DNA of 64,000 bases, taken from positions 248,001 through 312,000 of the forward strand of contig CBDHFQ010000007.1 of NCBI GenBank assembly GCA_965262565.1. Reading direction: 5' to 3'. The position numbers and the translations under genes are program-made. Source of the DNA: CBDHFQ01 sp965262565 (GTDB lineage: Bacteria; Bacteroidota; Bacteroidia; J057). The notes under the pieces are model-generated. The model was not told the DNA's origin. It saw nothing but the letters and a program-made list of their open reading frames with translations, and searched no databases. Position 1 is the first letter of the stretch; the number at the start of each line of letters is the position of its first letter. Of this stretch, positions 9,644 through 20,300 are shown in pieces.

Positions 9644-10051
9644 ATGAAAAGTTGGGGTATTTTACTCATTGGTACGATTTTTCTTCCGTTTACTATATTC
9701 TCTCAACACTCACAAATCTCTTCTTCTACCCTAACGCTATCTTTAATCCCTAGCCATTCTACTGTCCAAGAAGCTGATCAGCTGAAAGTTAATAGCACAG
9801 ACTCATTACATTTTATTACTTCTCCTCCGTTATTCAGGGTTCAAGGAAATAATAGTACTGGTGGGATACAACGATTGAATATTTTACCTGAATATGCCAG
9901 AGAAAATCCTACTGGTTATACCTTTTTATGTCGATTGGAATTGGATATTGAAAAAAGATCTCCCCTGCCAGTTTGGGTTCAGGTAGGAAACATGTTTTCA
10001 AATACCTCAGGTGGAAGTGCGTACCTTCAACTAAAAATGTTTCGATTTTGA
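9644..10051 (+). CDS. Small exported protein of unknown function
   Basis: A 135-residue protein not recognised as any family. From ATG 9644 it begins MKSWGILLIGTIFLPFTIFSQ, a good signal peptide, whereas the longer frame from 9545 would start inside the preceding terminator. The mature part is Ser/Thr-rich, then has a segment around IQRLNILPEYARENPTG and an end with alternating hydrophobic residues finishing in Phe, as in a small beta protein. An outer-membrane or periplasmic place is an inference. It could also be a remnant of a larger barrel protein. Confidence 0.5.
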   Translation: MKSWGILLIGTIFLPFTIFSQHSQISSSTLTLSLIPSHSTVQEADQLKVNSTDSLHFITSPPLFRVQGNNSTGGIQRLNILPEYARENPTGYTFLCRLELDIEKRSPLPVWVQVGNMFSNTSGGSAYLQLKMFRF

Positions 10052-10128
10052 CAGTTCCATCGATTTTGCTGTAACCATATTTTTAATTATCTGCTTGAAC
10101 TTTTTCATCATCATCACCTGTTTACAAA

Positions 10129-10989
10129 TCAATGTGTTACTGAAAGGCTATCTATAAGATTCGTACTGGGAATTTTCGATACTTCAGGTTTTTTTAATCC
10201 GGGAATTACATATTCTACAGGCTTTCTATTTAGCTCTACTACGAACATTTCTTTCCCCTCCCATTCTCGAACAACATTTGCAGATAATTCAGCATCTTTT
10301 CTATTAGTAAATGCACCTATAACTATATCGTATTGATATACATCTTTTGGATAGATCCACACTCCATAATCCCAAAGATGCGTTTCCTGGTCTGCTAAAT
10401 ATCTGGCCTGGCCCAAACTTTTCGCTGATTTCACATATAGTCCATATTGAGTACGTTCATCCTTTTCGCTAACAGTAAAATCCACCTCGAAGTCGGAGCG
10501 CATAATACAATTTTTGAGTTTTTTCAGCGTGACAGGGTAGGAAATTCTGGAAATTTCTTCTCCTTCGCTGTCGGTGATTAATATCGTTGGATATTCCTGA
10601 ATGTTATATTGCTTAGCTAAATCCAATCCTCCTGTGGCATAGGACAACCCATCTATTTTATATAGGGCGTAGTCTTTTTGTAATTTCCTAACCAATTGAG
10701 GATCAGATAATATTTCCTTGTCCAATAGATCACAAGGATAGCAGTATTTAGCATAAAACTTCACAAAACATGGCTTATTCTCCCCCAATCCCTTTTTTAA
10801 GACAGACGAAAATGGAGTATCTTTATAAAACAGACCAACTTCTAAGCCTTGAGGGGGATAATTTCCTATCATCATGGGGACAAATAATAAACCTAAGTAA
10901 AGAGCAGTTAATCCTACAGCCACTTTGACAGTGGGATGTATTTTTAATACCTGAGAAACTATGGGGGATAAACGAGATTGTTGCTTCAT
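10129..10989 (-). CDS. Membrane-anchored thioredoxin-fold protein with C-terminal SPOR-like domain
   Basis: A 286-residue protein with one N-terminal transmembrane anchor (about 22-42). It has a thioredoxin-like domain over about 55-165 with active-site motif CYPC (KFYAKYCYPCDLLDKE) and the cis-Pro segment EYPTILI. The C-terminal segment, about 180-265 (YGLYVKSAKSLGQARYLA ... DIVIGAFTNRKDAE), resembles a SPOR/sporulation-related repeat that binds denuded peptidoglycan. A periplasmic thiol-disulfide role near the cell wall is inferred. The SPOR assignment is by pattern only. Confidence 0.75.
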   Translation of the reverse strand: MKQQSRLSPIVSQVLKIHPTVKVAVGLTALYLGLLFVPMMIGNYPPQGLEVGLFYKDTPFSSVLKKGLGENKPCFVKFYAKYCYPCDLLDKEILSDPQLVRKLQKDYALYKIDGLSYATGGLDLAKQYNIQEYPTILITDSEGEEISRISYPVTLKKLKNCIMRSDFEVDFTVSEKDERTQYGLYVKSAKSLGQARYLADQETHLWDYGVWIYPKDVYQYDIVIGAFTNRKDAELSANVVREWEGKEMFVVELNRKPVEYVIPGLKKPEVSKIPSTNLIDSLSVTH

Positions 10990-11010
10990 CTAACCGGAGA
11001 TATTATTCCC

Positions 11011-11031
11011 TTTACATATAATACATATTAA
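11011..11031. repeat. Copy 1 of a 21-nt intergenic motif
   Basis: Starts TTTACATATAATAC and continues ATATTAA. It is repeated at 14449-14469 with a single mismatch. Here it stands upstream of the thioredoxin-SPOR gene. Confidence 0.4.
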
Positions 11032-11128
11032 GAAATATTTATTTAATAAAATAACTCTCCGTGCTAAAATTGCCTCTACTTATTACATAAATTGTATAAT
11101 TAATAATTTTGTATCAATATCAAGCTTA

Positions 11129-12880
11129 TTACATTGTTGTTGCATTTAATTCACTATTCTCCTCAGATACTCCTTTGGGCAATGTGGTCAATATTTTATT
11201 GAGTATTTGGAGGGTGATAGTGTAGGTAGGCATTACCCCTATTTCTCCTAGACTCCCGGAAGCTAAAGTACTACCTGTAATCAGTGGATTATCAGAGGCA
11301 TAGTAAGCGTATCTAAGGATAACATCTTCTCGAATATTCTTCCTGATCTTCGCCTGAGCCTGAATAGCTTTTTGATAATGGGCTCCCTCCATCTCTAATC
11401 CGATAGCATTCCAACTGGAATTTAAAAAGTATTCCAACACATCTCTGTTTTGCAATGAAGTGCCCAATACTGTAATCATAGGCCCCTCATATACATCACC
11501 TTTAAATTCATCAAAGTCTTCAGGTCTGAAATCGTTGTTAATAGGATAATTATCGGCAGTACCTTCAAAAATATGGGCAGTAGGGACCATAATATCTCCT
11601 TTACCTCCAGCCAGAATACCCGCTTTACCCATCATGGAAATAGAATGTACTGGCATTGGAAACTCTGAATCTTTGGATTTGTAAGGTTTTAACAGTTCGT
11701 CCATACTCTCGAACGCCTGCTCTCCAAAAGCATAATCCATGACGATAATGATAGGTTGCTCCATTTTGATATACTGCTTGGATATTTTGAGTTCAGGGCA
11801 AAGTAAATTTATTGGTAATTGAGCAGTATCAAACACCTGGACAGAAATATGAGTATTTGAATCGGAGGGAATATCATACATTCCGTTTGCGAGCGCATAT
11901 TTTTCTACGATCTTCCGTAATGATCGATTTTCAGGTTTAGCCAGCAGTAAAGCTACCTCGACCAATCTTTTATTTTTTGTCCACTTCTCTTCTAGAGCTG
12001 GCCAGGCATATAGGGTATTCATTGTGCTGTGCATATTGGCACTTATAATATGGATCGGTCTTCCCAACAGATTTTGCTCCCGCAATTGATGCTTTATATG
12101 CTGTGCCCATCTTTCACCATAAATGTGATGGCCCATCCTACCTCTGAGGGCTGGAGAGAAGGTAATTTCTCTACCTTTTTGTTCCACCTCTTCCTCGATA
12201 GATATTTTGCCCAGAAAGTAGACCACGTGAAAGAGTCCATTGTTTTTATTTTTATACTCATTCAGCCTTTTATACGCATTTTGAGTAGCGTGAAATGTTT
12301 GACCTAAAATGGAACTTAAATAAGTAAGCGCTACTTCGCAGTTTTTATCAGTGATGGCAATATTATTCTGTATAATTTGCTCCAGCTCCAACCATTCAGG
12401 TGTGTAATTTCCCAACTCATCTAACACATGATCCTTAATTTTTCTAGCCTCTATATACATAAAGGTTAGATGGGTCAATATATCATACACATCACTCCTA
12501 CCTCGGGTAACCTCTATATACATTCGATCTTTATCAATCCTAAAACAATTCCGCCTTCTGCTTTTTGGAACGATGACTTCAAAATCGGATTCAGCAAATC
12601 CTTCTTCGGAAATCAATTTTATAAATCGGACTTCTTCGATTCCCTTTGGTAATCGATCAATTACATACACTAATCCGTCCAATTCTACTCTGTCAGGATC
12701 TGTTAAATCCCCATAAATTTCTGGCCTTAAGGTTTTAAGTGCATCAGTAATAACTTCTCCCGGCAAACCTAGCTGCTTCATAGATCCGTGGTTCACCAGG
12801 TGTCTCATTTCTATATATAAACGTTCAATAGCAGCGCGAGATTCTCTGGCTCTAGTGAGTTCTAATTCGTCAAGATTCAT
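11129..12880 (-). CDS. DUF6909-type protein with nucleoside-phosphorylase-like C-terminal domain
   Basis: A 583-residue cytoplasmic protein conserved in Bacteroidota, which I associate with DUF6909. The N-terminal half is helical and unfamiliar. The C-terminal half (about 360-570) has the segments SMMGKAGILAGGKGDIMVP and GLEMEGAHYQKAI, which resemble the purine-binding end of AMP nucleosidase and purine/uridine phosphorylases (the ME(M/G)xA type motif). A role in nucleotide salvage is inferred and the substrate is unknown. It is divergent from the phosphofructokinase gene across 140 bp, which may hold both promoters. Confidence 0.7.
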   Translation of the reverse strand: MNLDELELTRARESRAAIERLYIEMRHLVNHGSMKQLGLPGEVITDALKTLRPEIYGDLTDPDRVELDGLVYVIDRLPKGIEEVRFIKLISEEGFAESDFEVIVPKSRRRNCFRIDKDRMYIEVTRGRSDVYDILTHLTFMYIEARKIKDHVLDELGNYTPEWLELEQIIQNNIAITDKNCEVALTYLSSILGQTFHATQNAYKRLNEYKNKNNGLFHVVYFLGKISIEEEVEQKGREITFSPALRGRMGHHIYGERWAQHIKHQLREQNLLGRPIHIISANMHSTMNTLYAWPALEEKWTKNKRLVEVALLLAKPENRSLRKIVEKYALANGMYDIPSDSNTHISVQVFDTAQLPINLLCPELKISKQYIKMEQPIIIVMDYAFGEQAFESMDELLKPYKSKDSEFPMPVHSISMMGKAGILAGGKGDIMVPTAHIFEGTADNYPINNDFRPEDFDEFKGDVYEGPMITVLGTSLQNRDVLEYFLNSSWNAIGLEMEGAHYQKAIQAQAKIRKNIREDVILRYAYYASDNPLITGSTLASGSLGEIGVMPTYTITLQILNKILTTLPKGVSEENSELNATTM

Positions 12881-13020
12881 AGTAAATCATTAATACAGCT
12901 AAAATAATGGTTCTAATCCCTGTGTGGTTTATTATATTGAAAAAAATTACAACAATTTGTTCAGCATTTCACAATTTAGCTTTATCAGAGTCAGTTTAAT
13001 CTCAAATACTTTATGCACTT

Positions 13021-14271
13021 ATGAAGGAATCTATCGCAATTCTTGCTGCCGGAGGGCCAGCTCCCGGGATAAATACGGTAACCAGTACCATTTCTAAAAT
13101 TTTTTTAAAAGATGGATATCGGGTTATTGGTATTCATGACGGATATAAAAATTTGTTTAATGGAAAAGCTCATACAGTGGATATTGACTTTACTTTTGCA
13201 GATAGGATTTTTAACAGAGGTGGATCTGCATTAAGAATGAGCCGGTCAAAGCCTAAAGATCATGAGTTCACAGGAGAATTTTTTAAGGAACACAACGTCA
13301 AATTATTGGTGACCATAGGAGGGGACGATACGGCCAGTACTGCTAATCGACTCACAAAGTATTTGGTATCCAATAACATTGATATTCAAAATATTCATGT
13401 CCCCAAAACCATTGACAATGACCTTCCTCTGCCAGATGGCATGCCAACTTTTGGTTTTAACTCTGCAAAGGATCAAGGCGTCAAATTAGGAAGTGTCATT
13501 TATGAAGATGCCCGTACGAGTGGTAACTGGTTTGTTATTTCTTCAATGGGTAGATCTGCCGGACATCTGGCCTTTGAAATAGGGTTGAGTTGTCACTTTC
13601 CCATCATCGTCATACCAGAAATGTTTAATAAGACAGAGATTACTTTTGAAAAGGTCGTTAAACTTGTGATCTCTTCTATGGTAAAGCGTAAAATGGACGG
13701 AATAGAACATGGAGTAGCTATTCTTAGTGAAGGGATATTTCACTCATTAAGTGATGATGAAATAAGAAACTCAGGGATTGACTTTACCTATGATGATCAC
13801 GGGCATCCTGAGTTAGGAAATGTGAGCAAAGCACATATTTTTAACGTGTTAACTCAAAGAAAATTAAAAGAATTAGGACTGGGAATAAAAAGCCGTCCGG
13901 TAGAACTTGGATATGAATTACGTACCATAGATCCTGTTGCTTATGATCTTACCTATTGTACCCTACTTGGTATGGGAGTCCACAAACTTTTTCGTCAAGG
14001 CCATACAGGTTGTATCGTCTCTGCGGATTCCCAAAGTGTTATCATGCCAGTTTTCTTGAAAGATGTAGAAGATCCCAGTACAGGAAAAATACCTCCTCGA
14101 TTAGTAAATATCGATTCTGAATTAGCCCAGATGGTTCTAAGTGATCTACACGTAATTACTCCCTTGGATCTCGAAGGTGCTAAGGAATATTTGGATAATC
14201 CTGAGGAATATGATTACTGTCGCATACTAAATTGGAATTTTGATCCTAAAATGGCACGTGTACTTACTTAA
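13021..14271 (+). CDS. pfp: 6-phosphofructokinase, probably pyrophosphate-dependent
   Basis: A 416-residue PFK. Two diagnostic positions both indicate PPi rather than ATP as phosphoryl donor: GGDDT at 100-104 (ATP enzymes have GGDGS) and PKTIDND at 128-134 (ATP enzymes have PGTIDND). The substrate-binding MGRSAGHLAFE segment (about 179-189) is intact. The enzyme interconverts fructose 6-phosphate and fructose 1,6-bisphosphate, reversibly if PPi is used. It stands alone and is followed by a hairpin. The donor specificity is inferred from these motifs. Confidence 0.9.
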   Translation: MKESIAILAAGGPAPGINTVTSTISKIFLKDGYRVIGIHDGYKNLFNGKAHTVDIDFTFADRIFNRGGSALRMSRSKPKDHEFTGEFFKEHNVKLLVTIGGDDTASTANRLTKYLVSNNIDIQNIHVPKTIDNDLPLPDGMPTFGFNSAKDQGVKLGSVIYEDARTSGNWFVISSMGRSAGHLAFEIGLSCHFPIIVIPEMFNKTEITFEKVVKLVISSMVKRKMDGIEHGVAILSEGIFHSLSDDEIRNSGIDFTYDDHGHPELGNVSKAHIFNVLTQRKLKELGLGIKSRPVELGYELRTIDPVAYDLTYCTLLGMGVHKLFRQGHTGCIVSADSQSVIMPVFLKDVEDPSTGKIPPRLVNIDSELAQMVLSDLHVITPLDLEGAKEYLDNPEEYDYCRILNWNFDPKMARVLT

Positions 14272-14312
14272 TTTCGCCTGGATATCATACTAAAAAGTTT
14301 TACATAGATAAG

Positions 14313-14339
14313 TGAGGCAACTCCTAAAAAGTTGTCTCA
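14313..14339 (+). terminator. Hairpin downstream of pfp
   Basis: A 10-bp stem (14313-14322 with 14330-14339, one G-U pair) and a 7-nt loop. The T-tract after it is weak, so termination may be inefficient. Confidence 0.5.
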
Positions 14340-14447
14340 TATCTCTTGATGAAGCAGTAAGACAGTAGGGTCCATAAATATCCTGAACAATATATGTACA
14401 AATACCTATATCGTTTACTAAAGCACAATATTTAAACAACTAATTCG

Positions 14448-14484
14448 ATTTACATATAATACTTATTAAATATTATATGTAAAT
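14448..14484. repeat. Perfect 14-bp inverted repeat
   Basis: Arms 14448-14461 and 14471-14484 (ATTTACATATAATA and its exact complement) are separated by 9 nt. The left arm and spacer form copy 2 of the 21-nt motif seen at 11011-11031. It lies about 410 bp upstream of the hybrid kinase and could be an operator or a cruciform. Confidence 0.6.
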
Positions 14485-14893
14485 TATTAAACTGCATGTT
14501 TTAACTGTCCTTCATTAGATTAAATTTTTAAGGACTAATTCTATATATTTATAAATAATTTCATAATTAATTTAATTATTCGAAATAACCATTATTCGCT
14601 TATCTCCCTTGCTAGAGAGAAAACACTACGTAACTATACCAGTTATAATAAGTAATTCTCTATAGAAATTTCTGTCTTGCTTGCTAATTTGAAGATAAAG
14701 TGCTGTCCGTTTTTTCTCACGTAAATATTTGTTTTTGATATTAACGCTCGTGTTCTACTCAGGGATTACCGTAATTTTTTTTTTGATAATGCATTCATGA
14801 TATAGCCTTAAATTCTGCTATTGGATTAAATAAAAGGAATGTACTCATATTAAAGGAGGAGTTCTATATACATTTTACCTTAAGAACACTCAT

Positions 14894-16915
14894 ATGATCA
14901 ATCCCAACATGGAGTATTTTCATACGCTGACTAGTGAAATATTTAATAATTTGCTGCCCTCAGAGCTTCCCTTATCGAAACCCTTTTATGGAGATAAGTC
15001 TCATGATTATGATATACAAATTGGATATTTTTCATGGGATCAGACAATTGAACAATTTGAGTATTCTGCCTCATTAGCAGAAATATTTAATATATCAGAA
15101 GATAGGATCATACACTCTCCCCACGATTTATTCCCATATATTCATCCCGAGGATATTCGTCTTGTACGACAATCAGGATTTTTGTCATTTGATTATCCGT
15201 CTGATACTCCAGATCACCAACCGGTCTTATTTAGACTGATTAGTAGTGAGCATACAAAACTTCTTTATGGTAAGAAGGAGCAGTTAAAAATTATACAACA
15301 GAATCAACAAGTATCTCATAAGTTTATATGGATGGTTCACGATATGACCAAATTATTTTCTTTGAGATATAGTTTAGCTATTGAAAAAGAAGCTGCTATA
15401 GCCCAACAAAAAAAGTTTGTTTCTCTTATCAGTCATGAAATCAGAACACCGATCAATGGGATTATAGGTATGGTACATCTTCTGAAAGAGGTTCAGGAAA
15501 TACAAGATATCCATAATTCTATCGATATTCTACAAGAATCCTCGTATTCATTACTTTCGCTGGTGGACAATGTCCTTGATTTCGCTAAGTGCATCAGATC
15601 CGAATTATCCTTAGAGAAGAAGCCTGTTTATTTTCCAAATATCCTACGAGAGATCACGCTGGAATACTTGCCTAAAGCGCAACACAAAAACCTATCCCTA
15701 TTGTTAACCCTACCAGATACAAATCCACCATTGACCTATGGCGATCCTAATAGATTAAAAGAGATCATTAGAAATCTATTAAAAAATGCCATTAAATTTA
15801 CCCACCAGGGGTATATACAGGTATCTCTGGAAGTTATGAATTCCACTAACAGAGAAGATAAACTGAACATACACATATCTATATCTGACACTGGCATAGG
15901 CATACCCAAAGAGATACAGGAGAAAATTTTTCTTCCTTTTACTCAGGCGGAAGATAACGCTTCCCGAAATTATGATGGCTCTGGCCTGGGATTAAGTATT
16001 ACCAAAGAAATAATTCAGGCCATGGGAGGACAAATAACAGTTGAAAGTGAACCTGAGCAAGGATCAACTTTCCATCTTCATCTTCCTATGGATATTTGTT
16101 TTGAGGAATTAACTCATTCCGATATTGACCCTATTCCAATACCACCTATTCAGAAAGAGATGTATCATGCAATAAAAGGAGTGAGAATCCTATATGTAGA
16201 GGATGTGGAAGCCAACAGGCGATATCTACAAATGTTGGCAAAATCAAGAGGTTGGAGAATAGACATCGCTGAAAATGGATACGAAGCCTTACAAAAAGTC
16301 GTCACAAAGGATTATGACATGATATTTATGGATATCATGATGCCGGGAATGGACGGATACGAAACCACTCAAAAAATCCGAAATTATACAACTCCCTACT
16401 TTAAACACTTACCCATCATTGCGCTAACAGCATCTATAACTATACCCAATGATGAAAGATATGTGGAGGCTAAAATGAACGATTATATTATTAAACCAGC
16501 TACCCCATCCATCATAGAGCAAAAGGTGTTTACTTACACCATGCAGTTTTGTAAAAAAATTATCTCATGGAGACCTGAAATAAACTTCGAACCTTTATTG
16601 AATAATTTTTCAGACGATCTCGATGATTACGAAACATTATTGCGCATCATGCTAAGGGAATTCCAAACAAATAAGGAGCTCCTGATACCTGCACTACATA
16701 ACAAAGATCTGCCAATTCTCAAAGATGTAAGACATAAACTGGTAGGATCTTTATTAGCTATGGATCAAAAAGACCTTTCAAATTACTTTCAGGCTATCAG
16801 ATTATTAACTCAGGATGTAAGATTTGATGCAGAGTATCTCGCACATCACATTGATGAAACCTTTGAATTATTAATAGAAAAAGTTGAAGCTCAAATAAAA
16901 GGAATAGAAACTTAA
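14894..16915 (+). CDS. Hybrid sensor histidine kinase with receiver and Hpt domains
   Basis: A 673-residue kinase without transmembrane segments, so a cytoplasmic sensor. The order is an N-terminal PAS-like domain (about 40-155), a HisKA domain with the phospho-acceptor His181 in SHEIRTP, and an HATPase_c domain (NAIKF at about 298-302, DTGIGIP at 332-338, GSGLGLSI at 362-369). Then come a receiver domain (about 430-545) with Asp480 in MDIMMPGMDG, and a C-terminal Hpt-like helical domain with His614 in RHKLVGS. The whole phosphorelay is on one chain, with no output gene beside it. A strong terminator follows. Confidence 0.9.
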   Translation: MINPNMEYFHTLTSEIFNNLLPSELPLSKPFYGDKSHDYDIQIGYFSWDQTIEQFEYSASLAEIFNISEDRIIHSPHDLFPYIHPEDIRLVRQSGFLSFDYPSDTPDHQPVLFRLISSEHTKLLYGKKEQLKIIQQNQQVSHKFIWMVHDMTKLFSLRYSLAIEKEAAIAQQKKFVSLISHEIRTPINGIIGMVHLLKEVQEIQDIHNSIDILQESSYSLLSLVDNVLDFAKCIRSELSLEKKPVYFPNILREITLEYLPKAQHKNLSLLLTLPDTNPPLTYGDPNRLKEIIRNLLKNAIKFTHQGYIQVSLEVMNSTNREDKLNIHISISDTGIGIPKEIQEKIFLPFTQAEDNASRNYDGSGLGLSITKEIIQAMGGQITVESEPEQGSTFHLHLPMDICFEELTHSDIDPIPIPPIQKEMYHAIKGVRILYVEDVEANRRYLQMLAKSRGWRIDIAENGYEALQKVVTKDYDMIFMDIMMPGMDGYETTQKIRNYTTPYFKHLPIIALTASITIPNDERYVEAKMNDYIIKPATPSIIEQKVFTYTMQFCKKIISWRPEINFEPLLNNFSDDLDDYETLLRIMLREFQTNKELLIPALHNKDLPILKDVRHKLVGSLLAMDQKDLSNYFQAIRLLTQDVRFDAEYLAHHIDETFELLIEKVEAQIKGIET

Positions 16916-16934
16916 CTTATTGACTATTAGAAAA

Positions 16935-16977
16935 AAAGGGATATACATGATATTGTATATCCCTTTCATTTTTTTGT
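16935..16977 (+). terminator. Rho-independent terminator after the hybrid kinase
   Basis: A 13-bp perfect stem (16935-16947 with 16954-16966), a 6-nt loop, and then a run of T residues. Confidence 0.9.
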
Positions 16978-17004
16978 GTTGTGAGGTAAAGACAATCAAA
17001 GTAG

Positions 17005-17259
17005 CTAAGAGTGGTACCTTTGTCTTATAATAAGCTCGCAAGCTCGATGATAAATGGTAGGATCATCTAAGTGGACTAACCCTCCACCTGGTCCGGGTTC
17101 AATGTGGATACCCATGGATTCTCCTCTCTTAAAATTTGCTCCGCCGAAATAGTTACGGATGGTTTCGACGGATACATTAAATTCCGAGGCCATCCGACGA
17201 ATGCTTCCTTCAGGGAGCCTGTCTTTCAAATTACGAAGCTGATTGAATGTTAGCGTCAT
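17005..17259 (-). CDS. Small helix-turn-helix DNA-binding protein
   Basis: An 84-residue protein with a clear helix-turn-helix (SIRRMASEFNVSVETIRNYF, about 19-38) followed by a Gly/Pro-rich segment and a short C-terminal helix. I recall similar short single-domain proteins across Bacteroidota, but know no function for them. It is probably a regulator or nucleoid-associated factor. It lies between the kinase terminator and the ccm operon, on the same strand as ccm but separated by about 117 bp on the far side. Confidence 0.7.
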   Translation of the reverse strand: MTLTFNQLRNLKDRLPEGSIRRMASEFNVSVETIRNYFGGANFKRGESMGIHIEPGPGGGLVHLDDPTIYHRACELIIRQRYHS

Positions 17260-17376
17260 AATACTATGTTTATTTTAGGTGTGCATTAATAAATATAACA
17301 TAATACCCGAGTTAAGCAAATTTAACACAGCTATTTTTATCCACATAGGCAACCATCCAAGCAACCCCTTACCCTA

Positions 17377-20300
17377 CTATTTACGTTTATTTTCTATGAT
17401 TCTTCGATAAATTGATAATGAAAATCCAAAGGTCAACAAAAATGTCCCCAACCAGAGAAGATTGATTAAAGGTTTCCGAATTGCTTTTATTACGATATAG
17501 TCCTGCTGGGCATTAACTTGCTGTTGTACTTGGATTCTGATTACCCCTTGTTCGGGATCAACACCTACAAAAGCTAGCGCAAGGTGTAATTCGTCAATTT
17601 TATCCTCTATCATACCCGGTTTATTCTGCTTATCTATCACATAAATAGGTCGAGCGAAAAAGGTGTCTCCTCTGGAAATAGCCAAAATATTCGCAGCAGC
17701 AGCTACCTGGTATTCATTTAATTCCTCATTATTTGATAAGTCTTCAATTCTCGCAATGAACAATTCCACGTTCCCAACATTAAACTTTTCTCCCATTTGA
17801 AGATTAGCATCATAATATTTGTACTCAGGCTCATCCTCATCAGGTGCCGGCGTACTGGAAACGTGGGTATAAATGTCATACCCAAGGTAAATTTTTCTCG
17901 AAGGATGGGCAATAATTCCTTCCTGACCATTCAATTCAGCTTCTGGAAATACAGTGAAAGAATCAGCACTATCCTTAGTGGAAATAAACTCCACCTCATA
18001 CAAGGTTCTCTTATTTATTTGCTGAGGTTTTATCGTCTCCAAATTATCATTCAAAAAATCCCTGGTATATTCCAGATCTATTTCTACTATTTCTTGATCT
18101 GGCTTTCCCTGAGACTTATCCACTACAGGTGCTAAATGTGATATATCACTGGAATCCTTGCGGCGAAATAGTTGATTAGGAAGTACCATACCATAGACAT
18201 CTCCTCTGGCATCCTTAAATTTCAATTTAAAGGCTACTTCATTTTGTTCAATAATTTCCAACTCCTTTATAGGTTTTAATGCCTCTCTTTTCCCCTTGTA
18301 AATCAACTGATACCCCTCAATATTTCTAGGTCTGTTTTTTAATAGTGGAATATTATCTACTCGTTCCTTCTCTGGAAAAGCTTCCAATTCTGCAGGAGTA
18401 ATATTTTTTGAAACAACTTCTTCATATCCGGAGGAAAATAAAATCCCCAACAACATCAACCCAAATCCCATGTGAGCCAATGTTCCCCCCATTACTTTCA
18501 ATCGGTTTGTACTGGTCCGCAACATTGAGATGAGAATATCTCCATTGGCCAAAATCACAAATAGAGAAGAAAATAAAAGCAGTTCATCAGCCAGAGAAAA
18601 AACAATATACTGTAAATAGTTGCCTATACGTGTGATTCCCCCAGCCAATTCTCCTATTTCTACCCAATCTCTGTAGAATTCATCATAGGCAAATTGATCG
18701 AATCTCCACTTAATCCAGAATATAATTCCCGCCCCTAAAATGGTTGTGAGTAAAAATGGACGGAATAATGCATCAGAGATGGATTTTCCCTTTTTGAGCT
18801 TAAACCAAAAAAATTGTGCAATTCCTGAGAGCACCCCAAAGCCGATCGCAAACCATACATTCCACTTATAATAGTACAATTGAACTTTTACTGGAGGTGC
18901 TAACTGAGTCCCAAAAATCTCGTTGAAAACGGGCAAAGAGGTGGAAAGAATAATTTGTGTACTTGAGAATAACAAAACCAGGATTCCTAAAAAGAGAAAG
19001 AATTCAGCTGAGTTCAAATTTAGCTCTTCATTTTTGTGAGGAATATCTTTCCACCTAAAGGCAAACAATACAATTACTTTAACAAGATATACTAAAATCA
19101 AAATGAGAAGTTGGCCAGCCAATCCCAAATCTGTAAACGCATGAACAGAACCATCTCCTAAAATTCCACTACGCGTCAAGAAGGTAGCATAAAGTACCAG
19201 TAAAAAGGTACTTACTATAAGAATCATAGCAAGTCTGAGATATTGCTTACTTTTTTGATAGATCAACATCCCATGGATAGCCGCTACTCCGCACAACCAG
19301 GGAACCAAAGACCCATTCTCCACCGGATCCCAATTCCAGTATCCGCCAAAATTTAAGGTTTCGTATGCCCAATACCCTCCCATAATGATCCCTGTTCCCA
19401 AAATCATGACTGAAAAAGTTGTCCATGGCAAGGTATATCTGATCCAACTCGTATAATTTCCTCTGATTAATGCAGCTAACACAAAAGCAAACGGAATGAG
19501 GGTTGAAGAAAATCCTAAAAATAAGGTGGGAGGATGTATGACCATCCAATAGTTTTGCAATAGAGGATTTAAGCCCGATCCGTTTTGTGGCACAAATTCA
19601 GGGTCTATCTGGTAAGCCTCATTATTAGGGAAGGCATCTTTTAGTGAGAGAAAAGGGGTACTACCTACTTTCCATATATCTTGCTCAAACCAAATGGCTA
19701 CTGCACCAATAATGATGAGCAATAAAGCCGCAAAGATATCCCAAATGAAAAAATTCCCCTGCTTTTTGACGGCATCCATGTATACAGTCAAACTTAAAGT
19801 ATAAATTAACCAGAATAATATATACAAGGTAAATGCTATTCCATCGATACTGGTAATAGCAGTTTGCCACGACCAAAATTCTCCAAATCCCAGGTTTCCT
19901 TTGGCATACATCAAAAGAAAGAATCCTCCCAAAAAAATAGAAGCAAGCGAGAACACACCTACTGTACCGGATAATTGAGGGTTTTTCATTAATCGCCAAG
20001 AGAAATATCCCATCGGCAATAAAGTCATCAATAAATAAAACTTGCTCACTAATGATTCGGGAATAAAGATCCCTAAAATCATGGAACTGAGAATAATTTC
20101 TACCGAAGCCATGATCGCTAATACAGTATATCGGTATGCATATTGAGTTCTCATGACAAAAAAGCTCAATACACAATGCCAGAAGCACCAAAGTAGAAAG
20201 CTTCCCTCCTGTCCTTCCCAAAAACAGGAAATAATATAATACACTGGCAGTTCATTAGAGGAATGTTCCCAGACGTATTGATATTGATATTGATGTGTGT

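Larger units (their letters stand above)
14272..14893. other. 622-bp AT-rich intergenic region
   Basis: No gene is visible. It contains a hairpin after pfp, a perfect 14-bp inverted repeat at 14448-14484, and a purine-rich AAAGGAGG at 14852-14859 that is too far from the next ATG (14894) to be its ribosome binding site. Confidence 0.6.

Noticed and set aside
14852..14859. Shine-Dalgarno sequence of the hybrid kinase
   Set aside because: It is about 35 nt before the ATG, and no in-frame start exists at the right distance.
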